The position numbers and the translations under genes are program-made. This document shows positions 7,250 through 14,180 of a stretch of DNA of 14,180 nucleotides, piece by piece (positions within the stretch are counted from its first letter, which is position 1; every line of letters begins with the position of its first letter). Under the pieces are notes generated by a model. The model saw nothing but the letters and a program-made list of their open reading frames with translations, ran no database searches and had not been told where the DNA came from. Source of the stretch: an uncultured Eggerthellaceae bacterium (GTDB taxonomy: Bacteria; Actinomycetota; Coriobacteriia; Coriobacteriales; Eggerthellaceae). The stretch spans positions 1 to 14,180 of the forward strand of contig CAJTML010000052.1 in assembly GCA_910577495.1 (NCBI GenBank), given 5' to 3'.

Positions 7250-8770
7250 ATGGCATTTTATTTCGACGAACCGTCTCGCACTTTTAATGAGTACCTCTTG
7301 GTACCGGGTCACACGCCTGCTGATTGCGTGCCGGCCAAGGTGAGCTTGAAAACCCCGCTGGTGAAATATCGCAAGGGCGAAGAAGAGTGTCCTATGAGCC
7401 TCAACACCCCGATGGTTTCGGCAATTATGGCGGCTGTATCTGATGATCGCATGGCTGTTGCCCTGGCAACCGAAGGTGGTTTGTCGTTTATTTATGGCAA
7501 CCAATCCATTGAGGATGAGGCTGCAATGGTGGCGCGTGTCAAGGACTACAAAGCTGGTTTTGTTACGTCAGACGCAAACCTCTCACCTGATATGACGCTT
7601 GGAGATGTGGTTGAACTCAAAGAGCGCCATGGTCACTCCACGATGCCGGTGACTGAGGGGGGAGACCCGCACGGCAAGCTTTTGGGTGTGGTGACTGAGC
7701 GCGATTATCGTCTCTCACGCATGAGCTTGGATGAGAAGGTTGCCGACTTTATGACCCCGCGCGAGAAGCTTATTGTGGCGCAAGATGGCGTAACGCTTAA
7801 AGCTGCAAATGACATCATTTGGGACCACAAGTTGAACTCGCTGCCGGTTGTTGATGAGGACGATTGCCTGGTCAGCCTGGTATTCCGCAAGGACTACGAT
7901 TCGCACAAGTCAAACCCCAACGAGATGCTGGATGAGCACAAGCGCTACATGGTAGGTGCGGGCATCAACTCGCGTGACTACGCGGATCGCGTGCCAGCGC
8001 TGGTGGACGCGGGCGTTGACATTTTGTGCATCGACAGCTCGGAGGGCTATTCTGACTGGCAGAAGCTGACTATTGAGTGGGTTCGCGAGCACTACGGAGA
8101 CGCGGTCAAGATTGGTGCTGGTAACGTGGTTGACGCTGAGGGCTTCCGCTTCCTGGCTGACGCGGGCGCCGACTTTATTAAGATCGGCATCGGCGGCGGC
8201 TCCATCTGTATCACGCGTGAGACCAAAGGTATCGGTCGCGGACAAGCAACGGCCACCATTGAGGTTGCCAAGGCGCGCGACGAGTACTTCCGCGAGACGG
8301 GCGTTTATATCCCGATCTGCTCCGACGGCGGCATCGTGTATGACCACCACATCTCGCTGGCACTTGCCATGGGTGCCGACTTCGTCATGTTGGGTCGCTA
8401 CTTCGCCCGCTTCGACGAGTCTCCTTCCAACAAAGTGATGGTCAACGGCACCTACATGAAAGAGTACTGGGGCGAAGGTTCTGCCCGCGCTCGCAACTGG
8501 GGTCGCTATGACCTGGGCGGCGCGAAGAAGTCGCTTTCCTTTGAAGAGGGCGTTGATTCATATGTGCCCTACGCTGGTAGCTTGAAGGACAACATGGATG
8601 TGACGCTGCTGAAGTTGCGCTCCACCATGTGCAACTGCGGCGCACTGACCATTCCTGAGTTCCAGGATAAGGCGAAGCTGACGCTGGTGTCTGCAACCTC
8701 CATTGTTGAGGGTGGCGCACACGACGTACTGCTCAAGGACAAGGTGCCTTACGTGAGCAACACGCGCTAA
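7250..8770 (+). CDS. guaB: IMP dehydrogenase (T. foetus-like type)
   Basis: This 506-residue cytoplasmic enzyme oxidises IMP to XMP with NAD+, the committed step of GMP synthesis. The catalytic loop reads GGGSICITRE with Cys320 as nucleophile. Arg419-Tyr420 in ARNWGRYDLGG is the mobile-flap dyad. CSDGGI (357-362) and the C-terminal STMCNCGAL and VEGGAHDVL are family landmarks. A CBS (Bateman) pair lies at about 100-225, with TERDYR and LPVVDED. From memory, the sequence closely resembles Tritrichomonas foetus IMPDH (catalytic Cys319, flap Arg418-Tyr419, one residue earlier), including EEGVDSYVPYAG. ATG 7250 is chosen because AAGGAG at 7238-7243 sits 6 nt upstream and the product then has normal length. 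Extending to 7079 would add 57 residues across a terminator and promoter. It appears monocistronic. Confidence 0.97.
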   Translation: MAFYFDEPSRTFNEYLLVPGHTPADCVPAKVSLKTPLVKYRKGEEECPMSLNTPMVSAIMAAVSDDRMAVALATEGGLSFIYGNQSIEDEAAMVARVKDYKAGFVTSDANLSPDMTLGDVVELKERHGHSTMPVTEGGDPHGKLLGVVTERDYRLSRMSLDEKVADFMTPREKLIVAQDGVTLKAANDIIWDHKLNSLPVVDEDDCLVSLVFRKDYDSHKSNPNEMLDEHKRYMVGAGINSRDYADRVPALVDAGVDILCIDSSEGYSDWQKLTIEWVREHYGDAVKIGAGNVVDAEGFRFLADAGADFIKIGIGGGSICITRETKGIGRGQATATIEVAKARDEYFRETGVYIPICSDGGIVYDHHISLALAMGADFVMLGRYFARFDESPSNKVMVNGTYMKEYWGEGSARARNWGRYDLGGAKKSLSFEEGVDSYVPYAGSLKDNMDVTLLKLRSTMCNCGALTIPEFQDKAKLTLVSATSIVEGGAHDVLLKDKVPYVSNTR

Positions 8771-8897
8771 GTGTTGGGCGCGGCTGGTTGCTAGCATGTC
8801 TGGTTGCTCGCGCGCTGGCTGCCGGCACGCCGGTCGCGCTTGTTGACTTGTGCTTGCGGCTGCGCTGCCGGGTTGGCGCCGAGGCCGCTTTGTGAGC
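8771..8897 (+). other. Non-coding guaB 3' region, A-poor on the plus strand
   Basis: No supported gene is seen between the guaB stop and the inverted-repeat arm. The plus strand is dominated by G, T and C with few A residues. Short direct repeats occur, such as tggttgct about 16 bp apart, as does a small symmetric hairpin with ccgg-cacg-ccgg inside gcgc/gcgc. Reading frames through it look like shadows. Confidence 0.5.
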
Positions 8898-9068
8898 GTT
8901 TTGGTCAATGAGGGTGGGTTTTGTGCACGGCGAAGGCTGAAAGCGCAGGACCGCTTTAAGTAAATTTATAAAATGCCTGTTCAGAAGGGTGTTCTCTGGA
9001 CAGGCATTTTTGTTGGTAGCCGTAATCTCGTGCTAACTTGCACAAAACCTACCTTCAGTGACCAAAAC
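8898..9068. repeat. 30-bp imperfect inverted repeat bracketing a terminator
   Basis: The left arm, 8898-8927, and the right arm, 9039-9068, are reverse complements with 27 of 30 positions matching, counted by eye. Each arm itself contains two decamers of the form GTTTTGKKCA, starting 20 bp apart. There are therefore four copies: 8898-8907 and 8918-8927 on the plus strand, and 9059-9068 and 9039-9048 on the minus strand. The 111-bp centre carries the terminator at 8970-9011. No transposase is present and I see no clear target duplication at the outer ends. It may be a MITE-like element carrying a terminator, or a symmetric protein-binding site. Confidence 0.65.
8970..9011 (+). terminator. Rho-independent terminator downstream of guaB
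   Basis: Aaaatgcctgt (8970-8980) pairs perfectly with acaggcatttt (9000-9010), giving an 11-bp stem with a further T at 9011. The loop has a small inner stem, agaa (8983-8986) with ttct (8992-8995). A-tract plus T-tract symmetry suggests it may work on both strands. It would end the guaB transcript after a 3' UTR of about 200 nt. Confidence 0.88.
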
Positions 9069-9071
9069 TTA

Positions 9072-9149
9072 CCCCAGCCACAATCCAGCGCGCCGCCCCA
9101 GCCACAGTCCAGCGCGCCGCCACCCCAGCCGCAGGTCAGCGCGGTGGTG
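9072..9149. repeat. Three GC-rich tandem repeats of 24-27 bp
   Basis: Units start at 9072 (24 bp), 9096 (27 bp) and 9123 (27 bp), each opening with ccccagcc and containing cagcgcg. Units 1 and 2 differ at one base over 24; unit 3 is more diverged. Lengths are multiples of three, so both strands stay open and encode PQPQSSAP-like or GGALDCGWG-like strings, but neither frame has an SD or sensible start. Directly after the repeats, gcggtgg (9141-9147) pairs with ccaccgc (9158-9164). Confidence 0.75.
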
Positions 9150-9207
9150 CCCCGTGGCCACCGCTGGTCAGCGCACCACGTATGCAAAAAGCTGTACGGT
9201 GTATGCA

Positions 9208-9213
9208 TATAAT
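9208..9213 (+). promoter_or_regulatory. Predicted -10 box for the antiporter leader
   Basis: A perfect TATAAT within tatgcatataatatg. There is no good -35. Instead TATGCA occurs at 9181-9186 and 9202-9207, 21 bp apart, roughly two helical turns, which could be an activator site. Transcription from here gives a leader of about 265 nt before the ATG at 9484. Confidence 0.5.
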
Positions 9214-9317
9214 ATGAGTAAAACACTAAATGATGACTGAAAATATGCAGTTCAGAGCCATTTTTGGTGTTAGTACGTCATCGATTACTTGACGCGAAGC
9301 AAACAAACAACTTGTGT

Positions 9318-9482
9318 GCTTACCCCTTGAAAACCATCGCGCGCAAACTAGAGACGTATTCGAAGCACGTGGCGAAAATCCTAGGTTTGCCACGCTGTCT
9401 CCGACGTGTTTGTACAGGTAACAAGATGTAGCGCGGGCAGCTTATATCTTGTTGCGCGGCCAATTTCGAGTAAGGGGTAAGC
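9318..9482 (+). promoter_or_regulatory. Structured 5' leader with SD-sequestering stem, riboswitch-like candidate
   Basis: gcttacccctt (9318-9328) is a perfect 11-nt complement of aaggggtaagc (9472-9482), which contains the Shine-Dalgarno of the antiporter; a G-U pair (9329/9471) extends it. Nested inside are cgcgcaa (9340-9346) with ttgcgcg (9452-9458); a stem-loop made of gagac (9351-9355) with gtctc (9397-9401) and cgtggc (9368-9373) with gccacg (9389-9394); and a second stem-loop, caagat (9422-9427) with atcttg (9446-9451). This is a multibranch fold closed by the ribosome-binding site. A competing pair, cacgt (9366-9370) with acgtg (9404-9408), would break the first stem-loop. The class is unknown, and no T-box or known riboswitch consensus was recognised. 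Confidence 0.55.
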
Positions 9483-9483
9483 T

Positions 9484-11682
9484 ATGAGTACATCTCATGC
9501 ATCATCCGCGAAATCAACGGCTGCACCGGCGAAAAAGAACACGGGCAACTACATTTCATTGATGGCACTCGTCATGATGAACGTGACCATCATTGGTAGC
9601 GTAGCTAACGACGTCCAGCAAGCGTACTATGGCTTGTCGTCTATCACGCTCTTTATCATCGGCGCACTGGTGTTTTTCTTACCGACGGGTTTGGTTGCAG
9701 CTGAGCTGGCTTCCGGCTGGGGTCAGCGTGGCGGCATCTTCCGTTGGGTAGGCGAGGCACTTGGGCCTGGTTTCGCATTTTCTTGTCTGCTGATTCTTTG
9801 GTTCCAAACATCTATTAACTTCGGTTCAGGTGTTGCTTCCTCAGCAGCCACGATCGGTTTTTACACACCCGATTGGGACTGGGCAGTCAACTTCATGAAC
9901 CACCCGCAATACCAGCTGCTCATCATGATTGCATGGCTGGCGTATTATTGGGGCTTGACCTGGGTTTCAACAAAAGGCGTTAAAGCGTTTGCTGGCCTTA
10001 CCAAGTACGGCGTAATTATTGGTACGTTTATTCCGCTGGGCTTTATGGTCATTATGACGTGCGTTTGGTTGGCACAGGGTCACGTTTCAAATGTCGATTT
10101 TGCGCCTCAGAATCTGCTTCCTGAGTGGCACGGTCTATCAACGCTCGCGCTTGCTGCAGGCGTGTTCTTCAGCTTCGCAGGCATTGATATGAATGCTGCT
10201 CACATCAAGCAGTTAAAGAAGCCGCAAAAAGAATTCCCGATGTCAATCTTTATCGCTATGATCTTGACGCTGATCATCTTCATCGCTGGTACGTTATGTA
10301 TCGCTATCGTCACGCCAGTGCGTGAGATGAACCTGGTTTATGGCTTGTATCAGACCTACCGTATTTTAGGCGAATGCTTCAACTGCCCGTGGATTTACGT
10401 TGCATTCGTATGGGTCGGCCTTGGTGCTTCCATGGCTTCATTGGTAACCAACCTTGCAGGTCCGTCATTCATGCTTGGCCAAGCTGGTCGTTCAGGCTTT
10501 TTGCCGAAGTTCATGCAGAACAACAACAAGCATGGCATGCCAAGTCGTTTGATGTACATGCAGATGGGCTTCATGACTGCTGTTGCGTTCTTGGTATTCT
10601 TGATTCCAAACATTGAAGGCTTCGTTATTCTGATTACCCAAGCCATCACGATTCTGTACATGATGTACTACGTCTTGATGTTCGTTTCGTTCTTGAAACT
10701 GCGTCACGACCAACCGAATCGTCCGCGTCTGTTCAAGGTTCCGGGCGGCACGTTTGGTGCCTACCTGGTAGCAGGCGTTGGTCTTATTGCGTGCGTGTTT
10801 GGCATCGTCTTGGCAATCATTCCTCCTGCTCAGGTAGCAGAAGAAGTGGGCAGCCCGGTTGTATACGTCAGCGTTATCGTGGCAATCATCCTGGTTACGT
10901 TTGCAATCTGCTTCATCATGTATCAGATGTCCAAGCGTCATAACTGGGTTGACGAATCCAACGTATTCGCTCCATTTACCTGGCAAATTGAAGGCTTGAA
11001 GAAGCCGGGCAAAGTTTTGTCGAACGTTCCGTCTGAAATGATGAGCGAAGGCCAAAACCCCATGGGTATGCCTATTAAGAAACTCTGGAACCCCAACGAG
11101 CAAATCGTGCTTCCTGATGAGTACTTAGGCCATGGCGGACATCATCCCTCATCACCTTCTATCGAAGCAGGCGACGACCCGGCAGCAATCAATCGTCCAG
11201 TTAAAACCAACGGTGTTTCAAACACCGCAATGGGCGTAGCTGTTATGAGCCAGCCGACCATGATTTCTTACAAAGCAGGCTTGCCAACCGCAAAAACCGC
11301 TGGTCTGAAAAAGGGAATTCGCGCGCTTGAAACAGCGCCGGTGCAACCCGAAGTAGGGGTGCCTGCAGCATCAGCTGAAGAAGTTGAAGCGGTCAAAATC
11401 CCCCGTGATGTAACGGCAGCAGCAAAGAAAGCAGCCGCTGCAGAACAGAAGGCTGAGGCATTAGAGGCGCAGGCGAAGCAGCAAGCTCATGACTACGCAG
11501 TTGAAGCCGAAGCGTACAAGGAGCAAGTTGAGGCATATTCGGATCTGGAAACTGCAAAGCGCGAAGTCAAAGAGACAACCGCAGCAGCAAAACAATCCCA
11601 TGCCGCAACGAAAGATCATCACGAAGCTTCGACACCGAAGAAACCTGGCAAAGACGCTTCTGACTCAAAAGACCAGAAGTAA
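9484..11682 (+). CDS. APC-superfamily amino-acid antiporter (GadC/GGA-like) with long cytosolic tail
   Basis: This 732-residue membrane protein has an APC-fold core at about 22-482. The features GLSSITLFIIGALVFFLPTG, VAAELASGWGQRGGIFRWVGEALG (71-94) and GIDMNAAH (233-240) resemble the glutamate:GABA antiporter (GGA) family, whose members exchange an amino acid for its decarboxylated or related product. Substrate is not determined here. About 12 hydrophobic segments can be counted. The oddity is the C-terminal 250 residues (483-732). They are soluble, begin with a Pro/Gly/Met-rich linker and end in an Ala/Lys/Glu-rich, probably coiled-coil stretch (642-705) and a charged Lys/Asp/Ser tail. GadC has a shorter C-plug; this tail is far longer than usual. 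AAGGGG (9472-9477) is the SD, 6 nt from the ATG, and appears to be sequestered in the leader. Confidence 0.88.
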   Translation: MSTSHASSAKSTAAPAKKNTGNYISLMALVMMNVTIIGSVANDVQQAYYGLSSITLFIIGALVFFLPTGLVAAELASGWGQRGGIFRWVGEALGPGFAFSCLLILWFQTSINFGSGVASSAATIGFYTPDWDWAVNFMNHPQYQLLIMIAWLAYYWGLTWVSTKGVKAFAGLTKYGVIIGTFIPLGFMVIMTCVWLAQGHVSNVDFAPQNLLPEWHGLSTLALAAGVFFSFAGIDMNAAHIKQLKKPQKEFPMSIFIAMILTLIIFIAGTLCIAIVTPVREMNLVYGLYQTYRILGECFNCPWIYVAFVWVGLGASMASLVTNLAGPSFMLGQAGRSGFLPKFMQNNNKHGMPSRLMYMQMGFMTAVAFLVFLIPNIEGFVILITQAITILYMMYYVLMFVSFLKLRHDQPNRPRLFKVPGGTFGAYLVAGVGLIACVFGIVLAIIPPAQVAEEVGSPVVYVSVIVAIILVTFAICFIMYQMSKRHNWVDESNVFAPFTWQIEGLKKPGKVLSNVPSEMMSEGQNPMGMPIKKLWNPNEQIVLPDEYLGHGGHHPSSPSIEAGDDPAAINRPVKTNGVSNTAMGVAVMSQPTMISYKAGLPTAKTAGLKKGIRALETAPVQPEVGVPAASAEEVEAVKIPRDVTAAAKKAAAAEQKAEALEAQAKQQAHDYAVEAEAYKEQVEAYSDLETAKREVKETTAAAKQSHAATKDHHEASTPKKPGKDASDSKDQK

Positions 11683-11703
11683 GTAACAAGATTAAGGCTT
11701 ACA

Positions 11704-11761
11704 CCCGCTTCGTCAATAAAAGGGCGAAGCGGGGGTGGGCTCACTCTGAGGCAGGTGTGAG
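11704..11761 (+). promoter_or_regulatory. Intercistronic hairpins between the two permease genes
   Basis: cccgcttcg (11704-11712) pairs perfectly with cgaagcggg (11725-11733). No T-run follows, so it is more likely an mRNA processing or stability element than a terminator. A second, smaller inverted repeat, ctcac (11740-11744) with gtgag (11757-11761), overlaps the weak ribosome-binding region of the next gene and could dampen its translation. Confidence 0.55.
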
Positions 11762-11766
11762 AAGAA

Positions 11767-13200
11767 ATGACTACTAATTCAAATAAGGTGCAGGTTGCCG
11801 CAGCGCAAGCCAAAACGGCGAAGCCCGCATCTGTGGCGGCTGGTACCACCCAGCCTGCCAAGGGCAACTCTCCGTTCAAGCGTACGCTGACGGTGCCCGA
11901 CATGGTGATTTGGGGCTTGATCTGCATGGTTCCTATTTCGCCAATGGCCATTTATGGTGGCGTGTTTGCTGATTCTGGCGGCATGCCAACACTGGCATTT
12001 TTGATTGGCTTTGTGGCGGTGCTGTTCTCGGTCTTTTCGTTTGGAATTATGATTGAGCACTTCCCGTCATCGGGTTCAATCTTTACCTACGTCAGCCACA
12101 TTATGGGCAAGCCCATGGGCTTTATCGCTGGCTGGCTGATGTTGTTGCAGTACCTGGTCAGCCCAACGCTGGTGTATTTGATTGCAGCTATTGCAATCCA
12201 TTCGCTGGTGCCTGAGATTCCAATTTTGGTGCTGTGCTTTGCCTTCTTGATTGTGGTTGGCATTGTTTCGCTGATTGGCATGAAGACTGCCATGGTGGTC
12301 AACAAGATCGCGCTGATTGCGCAGTTGGTTATCTTGGGAATCTTCGTGGTATTTGGCGTGGTCTACATTGTCGGCCATCCTGAGACCAGCAGCTTCTCGC
12401 TGACTAACGTGGTAAATCCGGCGAAGTTCGACTTCGGCGGCACGATGTCAGCTGTGTCGTTGGCTGTTATGTCTTATGTCGGCTTTGGTGCTATTGCAAC
12501 GCTGACCCAAGAAGCAGACGACCCGAAGCACGGTCCTGGCCGTGCCATGATGGTGATGGCGCTCGTGCTGTGCGTGCTCTACGTGGCACAGTGCTTTATT
12601 GCAACCTGCATTGATCCGACGGGTGCAAACTTCGCCAACAATACCGACAACGCATTCTACGTAGTCGCGCGTATGATCACCGGTCCGTGGCTGGCAATTC
12701 TGTGCGCGGTTGGTGTGGCGCTGGCACAAGGTGTGTTTACCGCAATTGCCCAGCAAAACTCTATCGCGTTCGTGATGTTTACTATGGCGAACGGTGGCAC
12801 GCTTCCTAAGTTCATGGGCAAGATGAGCAAGCGCACGAATTCGCCGATTAACGCGGTCATCTTTATCATCGCGCTGTCGGTGGTGCTCACGTTGGTTGTG
12901 CACTTCGCCGGTATTGACATGAATACCGTGGCGAAGATCTCCAACTTCGGCGCGCTGGCAACGTATGGTCTGCTCAACTTGTGCGTCATCATTTATTGCT
13001 GGTTCAAGCTCAAGGAGCGCAAAGGTCCAAAGGCGCTGTTCATGCACCTGATTTTCCCGACGCTGGGCGCAATCATTTGTTTCGCCATCATGCTGTCGGT
13101 TAAAGAAGTGGCGCTCACTGTTGGCGCAATCTGGATCGTGATTGGTTTTATTTACTACTACCTCATCGCGCATGTTTTGAAGCGCGACATCACGCTGTAG
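11767..13200 (+). CDS. APC-superfamily amino acid / polyamine permease
   Basis: This 477-residue inner-membrane transporter has a polar Ala/Lys/Thr-rich N-terminus (1-40) followed by about 12 hydrophobic segments. TM1 (45-64) carries the unwound PISPMAIYGG region, and TM6 (228-247) reads SLAVMSYVGFGAIATLTQEADDPK (231-254), typical of APC carriers related to PuuP/YhdG. Residues 340-360 (ANGGTLPKFMGKMSKRTNSP) form the conserved cytosolic loop seen in this family. The substrate is likely an amino acid or amine, but PuuP-type identity is only suggestive. The ATG start has a weak SD (gtgagaagaa). It lies 84 bp after the first permease gene with no true terminator between, so the two are probably co-transcribed. 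Two permeases in series suggest uptake of one compound and exchange of another in a shared catabolic route. Confidence 0.9.
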   Translation: MTTNSNKVQVAAAQAKTAKPASVAAGTTQPAKGNSPFKRTLTVPDMVIWGLICMVPISPMAIYGGVFADSGGMPTLAFLIGFVAVLFSVFSFGIMIEHFPSSGSIFTYVSHIMGKPMGFIAGWLMLLQYLVSPTLVYLIAAIAIHSLVPEIPILVLCFAFLIVVGIVSLIGMKTAMVVNKIALIAQLVILGIFVVFGVVYIVGHPETSSFSLTNVVNPAKFDFGGTMSAVSLAVMSYVGFGAIATLTQEADDPKHGPGRAMMVMALVLCVLYVAQCFIATCIDPTGANFANNTDNAFYVVARMITGPWLAILCAVGVALAQGVFTAIAQQNSIAFVMFTMANGGTLPKFMGKMSKRTNSPINAVIFIIALSVVLTLVVHFAGIDMNTVAKISNFGALATYGLLNLCVIIYCWFKLKERKGPKALFMHLIFPTLGAIICFAIMLSVKEVALTVGAIWIVIGFIYYYLIAHVLKRDITL

Positions 13201-13214
13201 CAGGCACGCATTAC

Positions 13215-13263
13215 GCGCGCTGCTTGAAGTTGTTGTGCCGCAGCAAGGTTGCGGGCAGTGCGC
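13215..13263 (+). promoter_or_regulatory. Nested intercistronic hairpin before the S10 peptidase gene
   Basis: gcgcgctgc (13215-13223) pairs with gcagtgcgc (13255-13263) at 8 of 9 positions plus a G-T wobble. Inside it, ccgca (13238-13242) pairs with tgcgg (13250-13254). Only four T residues follow soon after (gatttta), so it is at best a leaky terminator. It may tune the amount of S10 message relative to the permeases. Confidence 0.4.
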
Positions 13264-13293
13264 ATGATTTTAGTAATAACAAGCAAACAACCT

Positions 13294-13299
13294 AAGGAG
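13294..13299 (+). promoter_or_regulatory. Shine-Dalgarno of the S10 peptidase gene
   Basis: AAGGAG, 9 nt before ATG 13309. It fixes the start of the partial gene that runs off the window. Confidence 0.8.
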
Positions 13300-13308
13300 C
13301 TTGTACTT

Positions 13309-14180
13309 ATGAGTGAAACGACAAATTCATTTACCGTGACTATCGGAGACGGCAAGCAGCAAAAGGCTGTCGCGGCTCCCGTACCTGAGCCTGCAAGCAT
13401 TAAGCGCACCTGGTCAAATGGTACCCAGTCACTTGACTACGAGGCAACCGCTGAATGCTTACAGCTCAACGAAGACGACAGCACGCTGATCGGCCACATG
13501 TTTGCGCTGTCATATGTCACCGACGAGGCTGACAAGACGGATCGCCCGGTCACGTTCTTGTGGAATGGCGGCCCTGGCGGATCATCGTTCATGGTTAACG
13601 TTGGCGGCATGGGTCCGCGCCACGTGCCGATTGACAAGCAGGAGCAACTGCCCTGCCCGACCCAGCCTGTCGACAATCCTTGGACGATGCTGCCCTTTAC
13701 TGACATGGTCTTTTTGGACGCTATGGGCACCGGTTATTCGAAGATCGCTGATGGCTATGACCCCAAAAAGGTCTGGGGCGTTGACGGCGACGCTGATGCT
13801 TTCGCCCGCGGCATTGCTGCGTGGTTGAGCACGCATCATCGCTGGAACGCGCCGCTGTATTTGTATGGCGAATCCTACGGCACCATGCGTAACTCCGTTT
13901 TGATGCGCGTCCTTGGTGAGCGCGGCATTGCTGTTACCGGTGTTGTTGAGCAGTCCACCATTTTGGACTACGCGCCGACGCTTGCGGGCAATGACCTGTA
14001 TTACATGGGCATGACCCCGGTGTATGCAGCAACGGCAAATTACTTCGGCAAGGCCGGCAAAGGTGTTGATCAGTTTGAGTGGTTTGATCGTGCGTGGAAG
14101 TTCGTCGACGATGTTTTGGGTGGAGCACTCATTCGTAGTGACGCGCTGAGCGAAGACGAAGAGAAAAAGGTTGCCGAGCA
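13309..14180 (+). CDS. S10 family serine carboxypeptidase-like protein (3' end outside window)
   Basis: The frame is open from ATG 13309 to the window end: 290 complete codons plus two bases. It belongs to peptidase family S10 (alpha/beta-hydrolase fold), serine enzymes that release C-terminal residues from peptides. NGGPGGSS (86-93) is the oxyanion-hole signature and GESYGTMR holds the nucleophile Ser189 of the G-E-S-Y-G motif. The Asp and His of the triad would lie beyond the window. The N-terminus (MSETTNSFTVTIGDG) is polar with no signal peptide, so the enzyme appears cytoplasmic, unlike the secreted or vacuolar eukaryotic members. It follows the two permeases by 108 bp on the same strand. 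The context suggests breakdown of imported peptides or release of amino acids that the carriers then exchange. Confidence 0.9.
   Translation, partial: MSETTNSFTVTIGDGKQQKAVAAPVPEPASIKRTWSNGTQSLDYEATAECLQLNEDDSTLIGHMFALSYVTDEADKTDRPVTFLWNGGPGGSSFMVNVGGMGPRHVPIDKQEQLPCPTQPVDNPWTMLPFTDMVFLDAMGTGYSKIADGYDPKKVWGVDGDADAFARGIAAWLSTHHRWNAPLYLYGESYGTMRNSVLMRVLGERGIAVTGVVEQSTILDYAPTLAGNDLYYMGMTPVYAATANYFGKAGKGVDQFEWFDRAWKFVDDVLGGALIRSDALSEDEEKKVAE

Noticed and set aside
8973..9212. Plus-strand frame of 79 codons with PQPQSSAP repeats
   Set aside because: It starts inside the terminator stem, lacks an SD, and its repeats come from the DNA tandem units; the opposite strand is equally open.
8981..9226. 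Minus-strand frame of 81 codons with GGALDCGWG repeats
   Set aside because: Same tandem repeats read on the other strand, ending inside the terminator, with no supporting SD or family resemblance.
9214..9483. T-box leader for the antiporter
   Set aside because: I found no T-box consensus (AGGGTGG-type antiterminator) and no terminator just before the gene.

Overview
The window looks like chromosomal DNA of a moderately GC-rich anaerobe that lives on peptides and amino acids. My best guess is the Actinomycetota class Coriobacteriia (Eggerthellales-like), at moderate confidence. The basis is codon use that leans to G/C third positions without being extreme, a large one-piece ABC exporter, several amino-acid carriers beside cytoplasmic peptidases, and an IMP dehydrogenase whose sequence I recall as very close to the bacterial-type enzyme of Tritrichomonas foetus. 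No phage, plasmid, tRNA, rRNA or CRISPR feature is visible.

Layout. 1-179: intergenic palindromic and tandem repeats. 180-3539 (minus): fused MacB/FtsX-type ABC transporter of 1119 residues with a very large ectodomain. 3540-3735: divergent regulatory region with clustered GTTC/GAAC half-sites. 3736-5190: M18 aminopeptidase. 5273-6664: 11-helix sodium-dependent NSS transporter, with a GTG start reassigned from its SD. 6665-7249: unrecognised minus-strand reading frame, an orphan plus-strand terminator and the IMPDH promoter. 7250-8770: guaB. 8771-9483: long non-coding stretch with a 30-bp imperfect inverted repeat bracketing a strong terminator, three GC-rich tandem repeats, a TATAAT box and a structured leader. 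9484-11682: APC/GGA-type antiporter with a 250-residue soluble tail. 11767-13200: second APC permease. 13309-14180: 5' part of an S10 serine carboxypeptidase, cut by the window end.

How the genes fit together. The two APC carriers and the S10 carboxypeptidase share a strand and may form one peptide/amino-acid catabolic unit. The M18 aminopeptidase and NSS carrier form a second peptide/amino-acid pair. guaB stands alone with its own promoter.

The most interesting signal is the leader of the 9484 antiporter. Bases 9318-9328 are perfectly complementary over 11 nt to the Shine-Dalgarno region at 9472-9482. The bases between them can form a 7-bp helix and two stem-loops. That is the layout expected of a translation-controlling riboswitch or other cis-regulatory RNA, and it matches no class I can name. 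All of this was read by eye, with no folding or database search.
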